DNA of 64,000 bases from an uncultured Bacteroidota bacterium (GCA_903839875.1 CAIMDZ010000039.1:16275-80274), one strand, 5' to 3'; shown: positions 37,142 through 45,695, counted from the stretch's first letter. Program-made: numbers and translations. The notes: generated by a model from the letters alone, not told the origin.

Positions 37142-37396
37142 TCAATTCATGCGTGACATGACACTAGTTCTAACCCCTATCTGCTGAGACAGCCAGTTAT
37201 TTTCGTCTGGGGCCAATTTATTCTCTCGGTAAACAATTCTAATATCTTTCTTTTGAAGATTCAATGCCTGAATATGTTCTTTGATCCGATTACAAAATTG
37301 CAAGTATGGACTTATGAGGATTAGCCTGTCTTTTGTATTTTTAATGAGTTCTTCTAAGTGATAAGAAATCATGGAAGTATTTAGAAATTTTGCCAT
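37142..37396 (-). pseudogene. N-terminal fragment of a phospholipase D-like protein
   Basis: The 84-aa ORF begins MAKFLNTSMISYHLEELIKNTKDRLILISPYLQ, matching the start of Bacteroidota phospholipase D-like proteins. It then runs through ENNWLSQQI before degenerating to a short unrelated tail. The catalytic HxKxxxxD motifs expected downstream are not present, so this is a broken gene. It is convergent with the HNH fragment, 20 bp apart. Confidence 0.6.
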
Positions 37397-37854
37397 TATG
37401 GTAGATTAATTTTTAGTTTTTTTATTGAAATGCAATATAGAGAAAAGAAACCCGGATGGCAATTAAATTTAATTATTGTCCCTATCAAAATAAAAATGTG
37501 AAACGCTCTTTTTAGCCCATGCCCGATCTTCGTATTTTCCCGAGAAATCTCTCACTCTTCCAAGCGTCGCGCTTGGTTCTATAATTTGCAAACGTGTCCC
37601 TTGCTATAAATAACTCACCGCGAATAGGTTGCACCACCTAACGGGGCGCATGAAAAGGGGGTAATCGTGGGGCTACACACTTTTCACCCACTACCGGGGT
37701 GATGACATGTTATTTTCTGTTAAACACATTCAGCGAAATCCATTAATCAGTTTAATCAGCGGTTCAGAAATTATATAATACCACCCACTCCCATCCTATC
37801 ATAAAACTTTCTCATCGCACTCAGCTTGTATTTTACAAATAATTATCCACAAAA

Positions 37855-37886
37855 TTTGGAAATGTCAATTATTATTCCTACATTTG
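37855..37886 (+). promoter_or_regulatory. Bacteroidota-type promoter in a duplicated block, copy 2
   Basis: TTTG, a 20-nt spacer and TACATTTG, within a block identical in most positions to 15466-15518. The next element downstream (105 bp) is the CCGGAA-block repeat copy B; no ORF follows. Confidence 0.6.
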
Positions 37887-37990
37887 TCGTTATTTTTTGG
37901 AGAATTGTATAAATTTTGAACAGTGTAAGAGCAGTCTTGGATGTCTCGCTGGCATTCATGGGCGTGAAATAGAAGTAGGGAATGTTTTAT

Positions 37991-38172
37991 AATATATAAC
38001 ACAACTTCCGGATGATCTTCCGCTTCCAAAAGAAACCGGAAGAATTCCCGCAGTATCCAGAAACATAAATACTTGAAAATCAAACAAATTGTAAAATCCA
38101 GATGTTTTATCCCAATCCCGCAATTATTAAAAACCTATTACAGTTATGAATAACTAAATACAATATTTAAAT
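37991..38172. repeat. CCGGAA-block non-coding repeat, copy B
   Basis: Same ordered blocks as copy A (ATATATAACACAACTTCCGG, TTGAAAATCAA, CCCG block, TTATGAATAA, TATTTAAAT) and the same length, 182 bp, but with more substitutions in the CCGGAA part. Confidence 0.72.
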
Positions 38173-38266
38173 AAAGAAAACGTTTGGTGAAACTATGCCG
38201 TCGAAGATTTATTCTCTTGTGAAGTCCCGGCACAAGGTCCCGCTTTTTTAACGTGATGAATTTATT

Positions 38267-38430
38267 ACATACATAACACAACTTCCGGTCCCCGACTGAC
38301 TTCCGGAAAAAACCGGAAGTAACCGGAAATATAACTGATTGAAAATCAATAAATGTATTAACAAACACACAATTTTTTACCTCCCGCAGTTTTTACCTAA
38401 CCACTGCAATTATGAATTATAAATAAAAAA
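38267..38430. repeat. CCGGAA-block non-coding repeat, copy C
   Basis: ATAACACAACTTCCGG, then TTCCGGAAAAAACCGGAAGT, AACCGGAAATATAACTG and TTGAAAATCAATAAATGT. It is the closest relative of copy A in the CCGGAA part. Confidence 0.75.
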
Positions 38431-38457
38431 TTTCTGCAGAACTGTTCAATTTCTCAA

Positions 38458-38539
38458 CAACATTAGCGATGCAGAAAAATACCCGGCATTACAGCAGCAA
38501 AAACTTATCTGCATCATTCAGAAACGGTAGTTTGGTGCG
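38458..38539. repeat. 82-bp direct repeat, left copy (att-like)
   Basis: CAACATTAGCGATGCAGAAA to GTTTGGTGCG, matching 40033-40115; the last 48 bp are identical. It encodes, on the minus strand, the last residues and a TAA stop of the nitrilase gene whose intact copy lies at the right end. Confidence 0.85.
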
Positions 38540-38770
38540 GTTTTGGATTTTTATGACAGATTTTGGGGTCGTATTATAATTTCTATACACGATTTAGGAT
38601 TACAAGATAGGCAGGATTATGGACACACTGCAAAAAGATCCACCATGTGCACAACATAAATTTTTTCAGATCAAGTTTGAAAGTGATGCATTTGTATATT
38701 ATTTGTATTTTGCTCTGTAATTTTGCCTGAGGAGATCCAGATATTTGAAAATGCAATTGGGGTATCAGAC

Positions 38771-38893
38771 ATTAATGAAAACAAATTCCGAGACACTGTC
38801 TCGGATATTTGAAAATGCAAAGTGTTTGAGGAAAAAATTAGCAAGTAGGATCTAGATATTAATGAAAACAAATTACGATACACTGTCTCGTAA
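38771..38893. repeat. Two short palindromic repeats upstream of the DUF1016 gene
   Basis: ATTAATGAAAACAAATTCCG followed by AGACACTGTCTCGG, then a second copy of the same block (ACGATACACTGTCTCG) 87 bp later. Each contains a near-palindrome around ACACTGT. ATATTTGAAAATGCAA is also repeated (38741, 38805). Confidence 0.7.
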
Positions 38894-38921
38894 TTCTTAA
38901 AACTTAATATAAAGCAACAAA

Positions 38922-39917
38922 ATGCAAATACTATCCGATATACAACAGATACTAAGGCAGGCACAGCAAATGGTGGTGCGCCACATAAATAAGGCTATGC
39001 TGGAAGGATACTGGCAAGTGGGAAGGCGTATAGTGGAAGAGGAACAGCAGGGGGAAAGTAGGGCTGAGTATGGTAAGGGACTGATAATAAGCCTCTCAGC
39101 TGCGTTGCAAAAGGAGTTTGGCAAAGGGTTTTCTGAAAGGAACATAGAGCAAATGCGTTTATTTTATCTGGAATACCCAATTCCGCAGACAGTGTCTGCG
39201 GTTTTCCAAATTCCCGATTTTCAATTAAGCTGGTCGCACTACCAGATGCTGATGCGGCTGGATGATAAAAATGAACGTGCATTTTACGAAATAGAAGCCG
39301 CCAAAAATAACTGGAGCCTGCGGGAGCTGAAACGGCAGTTTGACAGCGCGCTGTATATGCGGCTGGCACTGAGCAAGGATAAAGAGGGCATAAAAGCACT
39401 GGCCGAAAAAGGACAAATAATAGAAACGGCAAAGGATGCAGTAAAGGACCCGTACATATTGGAGTTTTTAAACCTGACGGAGCATTACAGGTATTCGGAG
39501 AGCGACCTGGAGCATGAACTGATTGACAAACTGGAACATTTTCTGCTGGAGCTGGGAACGGGTTTTGCATTTGTAGCGCGGCAAAAACGGATAACAATTG
39601 ATGAGGAACACTACCATATAGACCTGGTTTTTTATAACCGGCTGCTTCGCTGCTTTGTGCTGCTGGACCTGAAAATAGGTAAACTAAGACACCAGGACAT
39701 AGGGCAAATGCAGATGTATGTAAACTACTATGACCGCCATGTAAAAACGGCCGATGAACATAAGACGATAGGCATTATACTGTGCAGGGACAAAAGTGAA
39801 ACCCTTGTAGAAATAACACTGCCACAAGATAATGACCAGATATTTGCGAGCAGGTATCAGACCCTGTTGCCAAGCAAGGAAGATTTGAAGAAATTGCTGG
39901 CGTCCAAAAACACGTAG
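38922..39917 (+). CDS. DUF1016/YhcG-family PDDEXK nuclease
   Basis: A complete 331-aa YhcG/DUF1016 protein. The N-terminal DUF1016_N helical domain has YWQVGRRIVEEEQQG...YGKGLIISLSAALQKEFGKGFSERNIEQMR and the marker LSWSHYQMLMRL. The C-terminal PDDEXK nuclease domain has YHIDLVFYNRLLRCFVLLDLKIG (D-x-V, L-D-L-K as metal ligands) and DIGQMQMYVNYYD. YhcG proteins are found near restriction-modification genes and in accessory DNA. The gene contains the palindrome CCGCAGACAGTGTCTGCGG near 39183, similar to the repeats upstream. It lies inside an 82-bp direct-repeat bracket, so it probably arrived by integration. Confidence 0.9.
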   Translation: MQILSDIQQILRQAQQMVVRHINKAMLEGYWQVGRRIVEEEQQGESRAEYGKGLIISLSAALQKEFGKGFSERNIEQMRLFYLEYPIPQTVSAVFQIPDFQLSWSHYQMLMRLDDKNERAFYEIEAAKNNWSLRELKRQFDSALYMRLALSKDKEGIKALAEKGQIIETAKDAVKDPYILEFLNLTEHYRYSESDLEHELIDKLEHFLLELGTGFAFVARQKRITIDEEHYHIDLVFYNRLLRCFVLLDLKIGKLRHQDIGQMQMYVNYYDRHVKTADEHKTIGIILCRDKSETLVEITLPQDNDQIFASRYQTLLPSKEDLKKLLASKNT

Positions 39918-40032
39918 AGGGTGAGATATGTCCAGCAGCTTTTACTTTTTTGGGAAGACTGCGGTAAAAGATGCCTTTGAGTTAATATTCTTTATTAATC
40001 AAAGTCAAGCGAAATCTGACTATTGTTTGATG

Positions 40033-40115
40033 CAACATTAGCGATGCAGAAATATTCCGGGCCATCACAGCAGCAAAAACTTATCTGCATCATTCAGAAA
40101 CGGTAGTTTGGTGCG
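40033..40115. repeat. 82-bp direct repeat, right copy (att-like)
   Basis: Covers the 3' end of the intact nitrilase gene, including its stop codon; it pairs with 38458-38539. Confidence 0.85.
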
Positions 40116-40847
40116 TGTTTTCCGGAGGTGTTCTTTGTCGAGGGTTATTGTATGGCAGGCAACTGTAACGGCCTGTTGCCAGATGGTTTCGCCGAGGGGG
40201 CCGAAGACGCTGCTTTCGCCTACATAATTAAACCCCTTGCCGTCTGTGCCTACGCGGTTTACACCCACCACGTAACATTGGTTCTCAATGGCGCGGGCCT
40301 GGAGGAGGGTTTTCCAGGCAAGGCTGCGGGGTTCGGGCCAGTTGGCTACGTAGAGCAGCACATCGTATTCATCGCCCTGGCTCCGGGCCCAAACGGGAAA
40401 GCGGAGGTCGTAACATACCAGCAGGTTGATGCGCCAGCCGTTAACGCTGACGATCAGGCGTTTTTCGCCGCGGGTATAGTGCTTTTCTTCATCGGCATAG
40501 GCAAAGAGGTGGCGCTTGTCGTAAAAACCAATGTGGCCGTCGGGCTGCACCCAGAGCATGCGGTTGAAGTATTTGCCTTCTTCTTCTATGATTAGGCTGC
40601 CGGTGAGAATGCAGCGGTGTCTGACCGCCATATCAGCCATCCATTTTACAGAAGTTCCATCCATAGGTTCGGCCAGCCTTTCGGGCGCCATGCTGAAACC
40701 GGTGCTGAACATTTCGGGGAGGGCTACTACCCTTTTGGGACCGGTAATGCCTGCCAGCATCTTTTCGTATTGCTGCAGATTGGCTGTTTTATCCTCCCAT
40801 ACTATATCTGGCTGAATTATCGTTATATGCAATTGTTCGTTGGGCAT
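40065..40847 (-). CDS. Carbon-nitrogen hydrolase, omega-amidase/YafV-like
   Basis: A 260-aa nitrilase-superfamily enzyme with the catalytic triad Glu45 (VALPEMFSTGF), Lys111 (YDKRHLF) and Cys145 (LLVCYDLRFP). Close relatives (YafV, omega-amidase) hydrolyse alpha-ketoglutaramate or similar amides to dicarboxylates and ammonia. It also has VANWPEPRSLAWKTLLQARAIENQCYVVGVNRVG, a superfamily hallmark. The C-terminus reads KLPFLNDADKFLLL and is duplicated 1.57 kb to the left, together with the stop region, flanking the DUF1016 gene. Confidence 0.9.
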   Translation of the reverse strand: MPNEQLHITIIQPDIVWEDKTANLQQYEKMLAGITGPKRVVALPEMFSTGFSMAPERLAEPMDGTSVKWMADMAVRHRCILTGSLIIEEEGKYFNRMLWVQPDGHIGFYDKRHLFAYADEEKHYTRGEKRLIVSVNGWRINLLVCYDLRFPVWARSQGDEYDVLLYVANWPEPRSLAWKTLLQARAIENQCYVVGVNRVGTDGKGFNYVGESSVFGPLGETIWQQAVTVACHTITLDKEHLRKTRTKLPFLNDADKFLLL

Positions 40848-40961
40848 AACTTAGACCTAAAATTAAATTAAATTTGCAGCAAATATTGCTTTTCGTAACT
40901 GTAATGCTTTTTTAACAACACTATACGAACCTTTTTCTGCATATTTGACCTTTGAATAGAC

Positions 40962-41678
40962 ATGAGAATTACATTTTTTTTGTTTTTACTGCTTTTACCC
41001 GTTATCGCTTTTTGCGGCGATAAGAAGAAACCCAAGCCAATGCCAGTGAGCAGGTGGCGGGAGATAAAGCGGATGAAACCAGACTCGACGGTTGTTTCTT
41101 TTGCCGATACCCTGTTTATTACGTTCAGAGCCAGGGATTCATTTCAATACCATAATAAAAACGGATTTATTTATAATGGCGGGTATACCATTAATGAAGA
41201 TAGCCTGCTGGACTTTGGTACCGCCCGCTATACTATAGTAGTAAGAAAACCAGCCAGCCTGGTACTGATGAATGATCAGGGTATTTATCATTTAGCCAGG
41301 GACTCTTCTGATACGGTAAAAATCATTGTTCTTCAAAAAGATGAAAAGATACTGCCGGTAACCGACATAGACCAGCTGATAGGGCGATGGACGGTGTATA
41401 AGCGCCAGTCGAAAGATACAGGAGGCGGGCAGATAGATAATTCAGTAAACATAAGATCGGCAATGATTACCGGGGCATCTACAGATGGCAAGTTGGGATA
41501 TATTTTTAGCGGCACAGATGGCAGTAAACCATCATGGTACATAAAGAGCCTGGGACCGGAGCAAACCCTGGATTGCTTTGGTAAAAATCATCGGGTTATT
41601 AAAATAATAAAATGCCAGAAGGGAGAAATGATACTGGAGGATGAAGGTATTAAATACTACTTTAAGCAGTTTAAATAG
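40962..41678 (+). CDS. Secreted hypothetical protein
   Basis: A 238-aa protein with signal peptide MRITFFLFLLLLPVIAFC followed by GDKKKPKP. The cysteine at the end of the signal could be a lipoprotein site (VIAFC), but the lipobox is imperfect. The mature part is beta-strand-rich with a lipocalin-like layout (IDQLIGRWTVYKRQSKDTG...MILEDEGIKYYFKQF), similar to small lipocalin-like domains of this phylum. The function is unknown. Confidence 0.65.
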   Translation: MRITFFLFLLLLPVIAFCGDKKKPKPMPVSRWREIKRMKPDSTVVSFADTLFITFRARDSFQYHNKNGFIYNGGYTINEDSLLDFGTARYTIVVRKPASLVLMNDQGIYHLARDSSDTVKIIVLQKDEKILPVTDIDQLIGRWTVYKRQSKDTGGGQIDNSVNIRSAMITGASTDGKLGYIFSGTDGSKPSWYIKSLGPEQTLDCFGKNHRVIKIIKCQKGEMILEDEGIKYYFKQFK

Positions 41679-41782
41679 GGTAGTTGGGAATTTCCGGCGA
41701 TGGTAGAGACGCAATGGATTGGGTCTGCTTACTTTTTTTTTGTAATTGATTGAAAATGATATAGTTGTAGCGCTTTCATAAA

Positions 41783-41826
41783 ATTACTCAATATACTGAG
41801 TAATTTTACTCAATACACTGAGTAAA
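41783..41826. repeat. Tandem 22-bp palindromes
   Basis: ATTACTCAATATACTGAGTAAT and TTTACTCAATACACTGAGTAAA directly adjoin each other. Each is nearly self-complementary (ACTCA...TGAGT). They lie just downstream of the GT39-like gene on its strand, so they could be an operator for an unseen transcript or a recombination or termination element. Confidence 0.7.
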
Positions 41827-41847
41827 TCAATTAATTTGCTTAGAATC

Positions 41848-43497
41848 TTATTTGATCTTTAGTAAATAATAACTCTTCAGCACCTTGCTTCTTGTGGTGG
41901 GATTAAGGAATTCAGGAGTCAGTTCACTTACCTTAAATAGGGTACCTTGTTTTTCCATATCAAATAAAATTCCTTTTTGTTTCAGGTCGTTTAAACCATT
42001 ATCTCCAGTGAGAATATGTTTGGGTGGTCTTGCACTGTCAAAAGAACTGAGTTCGTCCACAAAACCCTGCGCGTAAAAATCCAGTGAATTTAACGGGTCG
42101 TGCATATCATAACATAGTACTTCTTTAGGGTCAATGGAATGATCATGTATGTATCTTCCCACCTGTGATCCCACCTGGTATTTAAGTAAAGTGGTATAAA
42201 GGTGATATGTAACAAAAATATTTACGATGATCATAGTCGAGGCAGGTAACCATAATATTTTCCCATGCAGCTTTTTGCGGAAGGCAAGATACAGCAAGGC
42301 CGAAAAGCACACTGCCCACAAAACAATTAGGGACCAGCCAGCCGGAAATACATACGTAATAAGCGCAAGAGATACCAACAGCAGAACAAAACTAATTGCC
42401 ATAAAGAACGGCAGAATAAATTTGTACAATTTGACGAATTGTTGCTCTTCTACCATCTGAACGAGCAAATGCGAAGTAATAATAGCCGCAAGAGGAAATG
42501 CTACAAAAATATAATGGGGTAGCTGGTAAGCAGATGAACCTAGCGCCAGATAGGCAAGAATAAATCCACCGGTAGTAAGAAATTCCTGGTGGGGCTGCAG
42601 ACGGAATTTTTGCCTAACAAGCTGAATAATATTAATGATCAGGGCCGGAAGGAACAAAAAGATCCAGGGGAGGAACGACCAGACCATGTTAAACAACAGA
42701 AAACTCAGGTCGACATCGTTTTTCCACGGGCTCTCGCCGGTGATGCGGCCGAAACTTTGTGACCAGTAAAAAAACCTCAAGCCTGAAGACCCCTTTATTC
42801 CATTCACGATCTTTTCGGGATGCATATCAAACTGCTGATAAAGTCCGATACTCATGGGTAAGAGGATGATACCAATAATAATAAAACCTAAAAGATAGGC
42901 AGGACGAAAGAAATTGCGCCATTCCCGCTTCAGTATCCAATCGGAACTAAAGCAGAAAACAGGCACTATCAGGGCAATAGGCCCCTTGGTCATCATGCCC
43001 AGACCGATAAAGGCAAACCCCGCCAGCAGGTACCCGATTTTGCATCGTACATACCATTCTTTAATGAGCCAAATGGAAGTAATGACACAACTCATAAGAA
43101 TAGTATCGCAACGAATATCATTTGTCATCAGGAACATTCCCTGGCAGGTGGCAAGTATTAATGCGGCAATTCGCCCGGTAGCTTCGTCATACAATATTTT
43201 TGTTAGCCGGTAGGTGGCATACAGCGCCAGTAATGCAAACAGGATTGAGGGCAATTTATATCCGAAATTACTTACCCCGAATACCTTCATGCTTGTGGCG
43301 CTTGCCCAGAACAGAAAAGGTGGCTTATCCAGGTAATCCATTCCCCGGTCGGTAATATGCAGGTAATCACCGCTTTTCATCATCTCGCGGCTTATTTCTG
43401 CATACTGCGAGGCATCAATATCCATAGTATCCACCCTGATTGCGGTGAAGTATAACAGGACGATCAGAATAAATACCCAAAACGGTACCTTTGGCAT
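41848..43497 (-). CDS. GT39/ArnT-type glycosyltransferase
   Basis: A 549-aa polytopic membrane protein with about 11 membrane segments. The first periplasmic loop has MDIDASQYAEISREMMKSGDYL and DKPPFLFWASATSMKVFG, the acidic signature of the PMT/GT39 and ArnT families, which transfer sugars from polyprenyl-phosphate carriers. NDIRCDTILM is also typical. The C-terminal periplasmic part (QVGRYIHDHSIDPKEVLCYDMHDP) is shorter than in ArnT. The acceptor, lipid A or protein, cannot be told. Confidence 0.85.
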   Translation of the reverse strand: MPKVPFWVFILIVLLYFTAIRVDTMDIDASQYAEISREMMKSGDYLHITDRGMDYLDKPPFLFWASATSMKVFGVSNFGYKLPSILFALLALYATYRLTKILYDEATGRIAALILATCQGMFLMTNDIRCDTILMSCVITSIWLIKEWYVRCKIGYLLAGFAFIGLGMMTKGPIALIVPVFCFSSDWILKREWRNFFRPAYLLGFIIIGIILLPMSIGLYQQFDMHPEKIVNGIKGSSGLRFFYWSQSFGRITGESPWKNDVDLSFLLFNMVWSFLPWIFLFLPALIINIIQLVRQKFRLQPHQEFLTTGGFILAYLALGSSAYQLPHYIFVAFPLAAIITSHLLVQMVEEQQFVKLYKFILPFFMAISFVLLLVSLALITYVFPAGWSLIVLWAVCFSALLYLAFRKKLHGKILWLPASTMIIVNIFVTYHLYTTLLKYQVGSQVGRYIHDHSIDPKEVLCYDMHDPLNSLDFYAQGFVDELSSFDSARPPKHILTGDNGLNDLKQKGILFDMEKQGTLFKVSELTPEFLNPTTRSKVLKSYYLLKIK

Positions 43498-43501
43498 AAT
43501 A

Positions 43502-43535
43502 AGTCAAAAAGTTAAAAGGGAAAACCAAAAAGTGA
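43502..43535. repeat. Short A-rich dispersed repeat upstream of GT39 gene
   Basis: AGTCAAAAAGTTAAAAGGGA then AACCAAAAAGTGA, related to 1889-1917. Both sit at the 5' side of a minus-strand start codon. Confidence 0.5.
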
Positions 43536-43602
43536 GCCGACCAAAGTAAAAACAGTTAACACCGGAGTTTTCCGGGAGCAAAAATAACCGCATTTTCAAC
43601 CA

Positions 43603-44625
43603 ATGTTGCAATTAAAATATTATTCTTACGAACTGGCATTTGAATACCCTTTTATCACCAGCCATGGGATGAAGACGCACCAGCCAACATTGATCACATC
43701 TCTTGGCCTGGGAAACCTTACAGGGTATGGAGAAGCGCCTGCAATATCCTACTACAATATTACCGTTCCCCAAATGGTAGAATCGCTTGAGGCAAAACGC
43801 TCAATGATAGAACGGTATGCGCTAACTGACCCCCAAAGGTTCTGGCATTTTCTGCATCATCTTATCCCAGGGCAGCACTTCCTCATTGCAGCATTAGATA
43901 TTGCGGGGTGGGATCTTTTTGCACAAATGCGCAGGCAGCCGTTGTACCAATTATTAAGTATTAAATGGGGCGATACTCCACTCACCGATTATACAATAGG
44001 CATAGATACCCTTGAAAATATGGTTGAAAAGCTTAAAGCCCATCCATGGCCTGTTTATAAAATAAAAATGGGTAGGCCGGACGACCTGGATTGCCTGAGG
44101 GTATTGAGGGCTAATACAGATGCTCCATTTAGGGTAGATGCAAATGAAGGATGGACAATGGAGGAAACAAAGAGATTGTTGCCTGAATTGCAAAAATTGG
44201 GAGTTACGCTCGTTGAGCAACCATTGCCAAGGGAAGAAAATGAGGCAATGATTGAACTAAAGGCCATATCTGCACTACCTTTATTTGCAGATGAAAGTTG
44301 CCGGACTGAAGATGACGTAAAAAAATGTCTGGACGGTTTTCATGGCATCAATATTAAGCTCACCAAATGCGGCGGTATCACTCCCGCTATGAGAATGATT
44401 AAGGATGCCCGAAACCTTGGCATGAAAGTAATGATGGGTTCTATGAGCGAAAGTAGCATAGGTACAGCGGCAATTGCCAATATGTTGCCGCTACTTGATG
44501 AAGTGGATGCTGACGGGCCATTATTGCTGAAAGAAGATGTAGCAGAAGGATTGAAATATGAGCATGGGGTGATAAAATTGAGTGGTGGTAGTGGCCTGGG
44601 GGTAAAGTTTACCGGAAAGCGATAA
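43603..44625 (+). CDS. L-Ala-D/L-Glu (dipeptide) epimerase, enolase superfamily
   Basis: A 340-aa member of the mandelate-racemase subgroup. The catalytic lysines are in YKIKMG (153/155) and NIKLTKCGG (252/255), and the metal ligands are Asp179 (RVDANEGW), Glu205 (LVEQPL) and Asp230 (LFADES). The C-terminal DXD-like part (EVDADGPLLL) is typical of dipeptide epimerases that interconvert L-Ala-D-Glu and L-Ala-L-Glu released from peptidoglycan. Its neighbour murB fits a cell-wall recycling role. The exact dipeptide is uncertain. Confidence 0.88.
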   Translation: MLQLKYYSYELAFEYPFITSHGMKTHQPTLITSLGLGNLTGYGEAPAISYYNITVPQMVESLEAKRSMIERYALTDPQRFWHFLHHLIPGQHFLIAALDIAGWDLFAQMRRQPLYQLLSIKWGDTPLTDYTIGIDTLENMVEKLKAHPWPVYKIKMGRPDDLDCLRVLRANTDAPFRVDANEGWTMEETKRLLPELQKLGVTLVEQPLPREENEAMIELKAISALPLFADESCRTEDDVKKCLDGFHGINIKLTKCGGITPAMRMIKDARNLGMKVMMGSMSESSIGTAAIANMLPLLDEVDADGPLLLKEDVAEGLKYEHGVIKLSGGSGLGVKFTGKR

Positions 44626-44645
44626 TAAAATTATTTTTGAACAAA

Positions 44646-45650
44646 ATGGATTTGCAACAAAACATATCACTAAAGGCCTACAACACATTTGGCATTGATG
44701 TGCCGGCGGAGTATTTTATTAAACTGAAAGATATTGAGACGCTAGTCGAGATAACTTCATTACCTCATCAGAAACACATACTTGGCGGCGGGAGTAATAT
44801 TTTACTTACTCAGCCGGTACGTGGGTTGGTGATCCACAATGAATTGAAAGGTATTGCAATAATCAGGGAAAATGATGAGCATGTCTGGCTACAGGTTGCC
44901 TCAGGCGAGATATGGCATGAGCTTGTTTTATTCGCTGTTAATAAAGGATTAGGCGGAATTGAAAACCTTGCATTGATACCGGGTACAGCAGGAGCTTCGC
45001 CAATGCAGAATATCGGGGCATATGGTGTTGAGGCAAAAGAGACCATAGAAAGTGTAACATTCTGGAGTTGGGCCGACAGATCATTTAGCACCTATGCCAA
45101 TGAGGAATGTGCCTTCGGTTACCGCGACAGCATTTTCAAACAAGAGTTAAAGGATAAGGTGTTTATTACCTCCGTGGTATACAAGTTGAATAAGCATCCC
45201 CAATTTAATACCAGCTATGGAGCTATAGCGCAGGAACTGGAAAGAATGGGTGTTAAGGAATTATCTCCGGCAGCCATCATGAATTCCGTAATAAATATTC
45301 GTATCAGCAAGCTCCCAGATCCGAAACAAATTGGTAATGCCGGCAGTTTTTTTAAAAACCCAACTATTGCTAAAGTGCATTTTGATATTCTCTCCTGCAA
45401 ATATCCGGGGATTCCATCCTACCCTGTTAATGAAAAAATGGTTAAGGTACCAGCTGGCTGGCTGATAGAACAATGCGGATGGAAAGGCTATAAAACCGGA
45501 GAAACCGGTGTGCATGCCAAACAGGCGTTGGTATTGGTAAACTATGGAAATGCAAAGGGCAGTGATATCTGGAAATTATCAGACGAAATTCTCGCCTCGG
45601 TAAAGGAACGGTTTGATATTGAATTGGAAAGGGAGGTGCAGGCTTGGTGA
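44646..45650 (+). CDS. murB: UDP-N-acetylenolpyruvoylglucosamine reductase MurB
   Basis: MurB reduces UDP-GlcNAc-enolpyruvate to UDP-MurNAc with FAD and NADPH in peptidoglycan precursor synthesis. The 334-aa product from ATG 44646 has the FAD-binding block HILGGGSNILL, the core GGIENLALIPGTAGASPMQNIGAYGVE, the catalytic region GYRDSIFK, the substrate loop IGNAGSFFKNP and the C-terminal ETGVHAKQALVLVNYGNA, which is the type I (E. coli-like) form. It follows the dipeptide epimerase by about 20 bp and is probably in one operon with it. Confidence 0.96.
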   Translation: MDLQQNISLKAYNTFGIDVPAEYFIKLKDIETLVEITSLPHQKHILGGGSNILLTQPVRGLVIHNELKGIAIIRENDEHVWLQVASGEIWHELVLFAVNKGLGGIENLALIPGTAGASPMQNIGAYGVEAKETIESVTFWSWADRSFSTYANEECAFGYRDSIFKQELKDKVFITSVVYKLNKHPQFNTSYGAIAQELERMGVKELSPAAIMNSVINIRISKLPDPKQIGNAGSFFKNPTIAKVHFDILSCKYPGIPSYPVNEKMVKVPAGWLIEQCGWKGYKTGETGVHAKQALVLVNYGNAKGSDIWKLSDEILASVKERFDIELEREVQAW

Positions 45651-45664
45651 CATCAAAAATAAAT

Positions 45665-45695
45665 TTTGAACTGAGTATCAAATTTGATACATTTG
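45665..45695 (+). promoter_or_regulatory. hicAB promoter with overlapping palindromic operator
   Basis: TTTG (45665-45668), a 19-nt spacer and TACATTTG (45688-45695) match the Bacteroidota promoter consensus. GTATCAAATTTGATAC (45675-45690), a perfect 16-bp palindrome, lies between and over the -7 element, an ideal place for autorepression by HicB. The hicA start is 16 bp downstream. Confidence 0.78.

Larger units (their letters stand above)
37397..38921. other. Non-coding accessory region with promoter and repeats
   Basis: No protein-like ORF over 1.5 kb. It contains a duplicated Bacteroidota promoter block (37843-37895), two copies of the CCGGAA-block repeat, a CGGCACAAGGTC repeat (38199-38240), the left 82-bp direct repeat (38458-38539) and two short palindromic repeats (38771-38806, 38858-38893). 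All are described separately. Confidence 0.6.
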
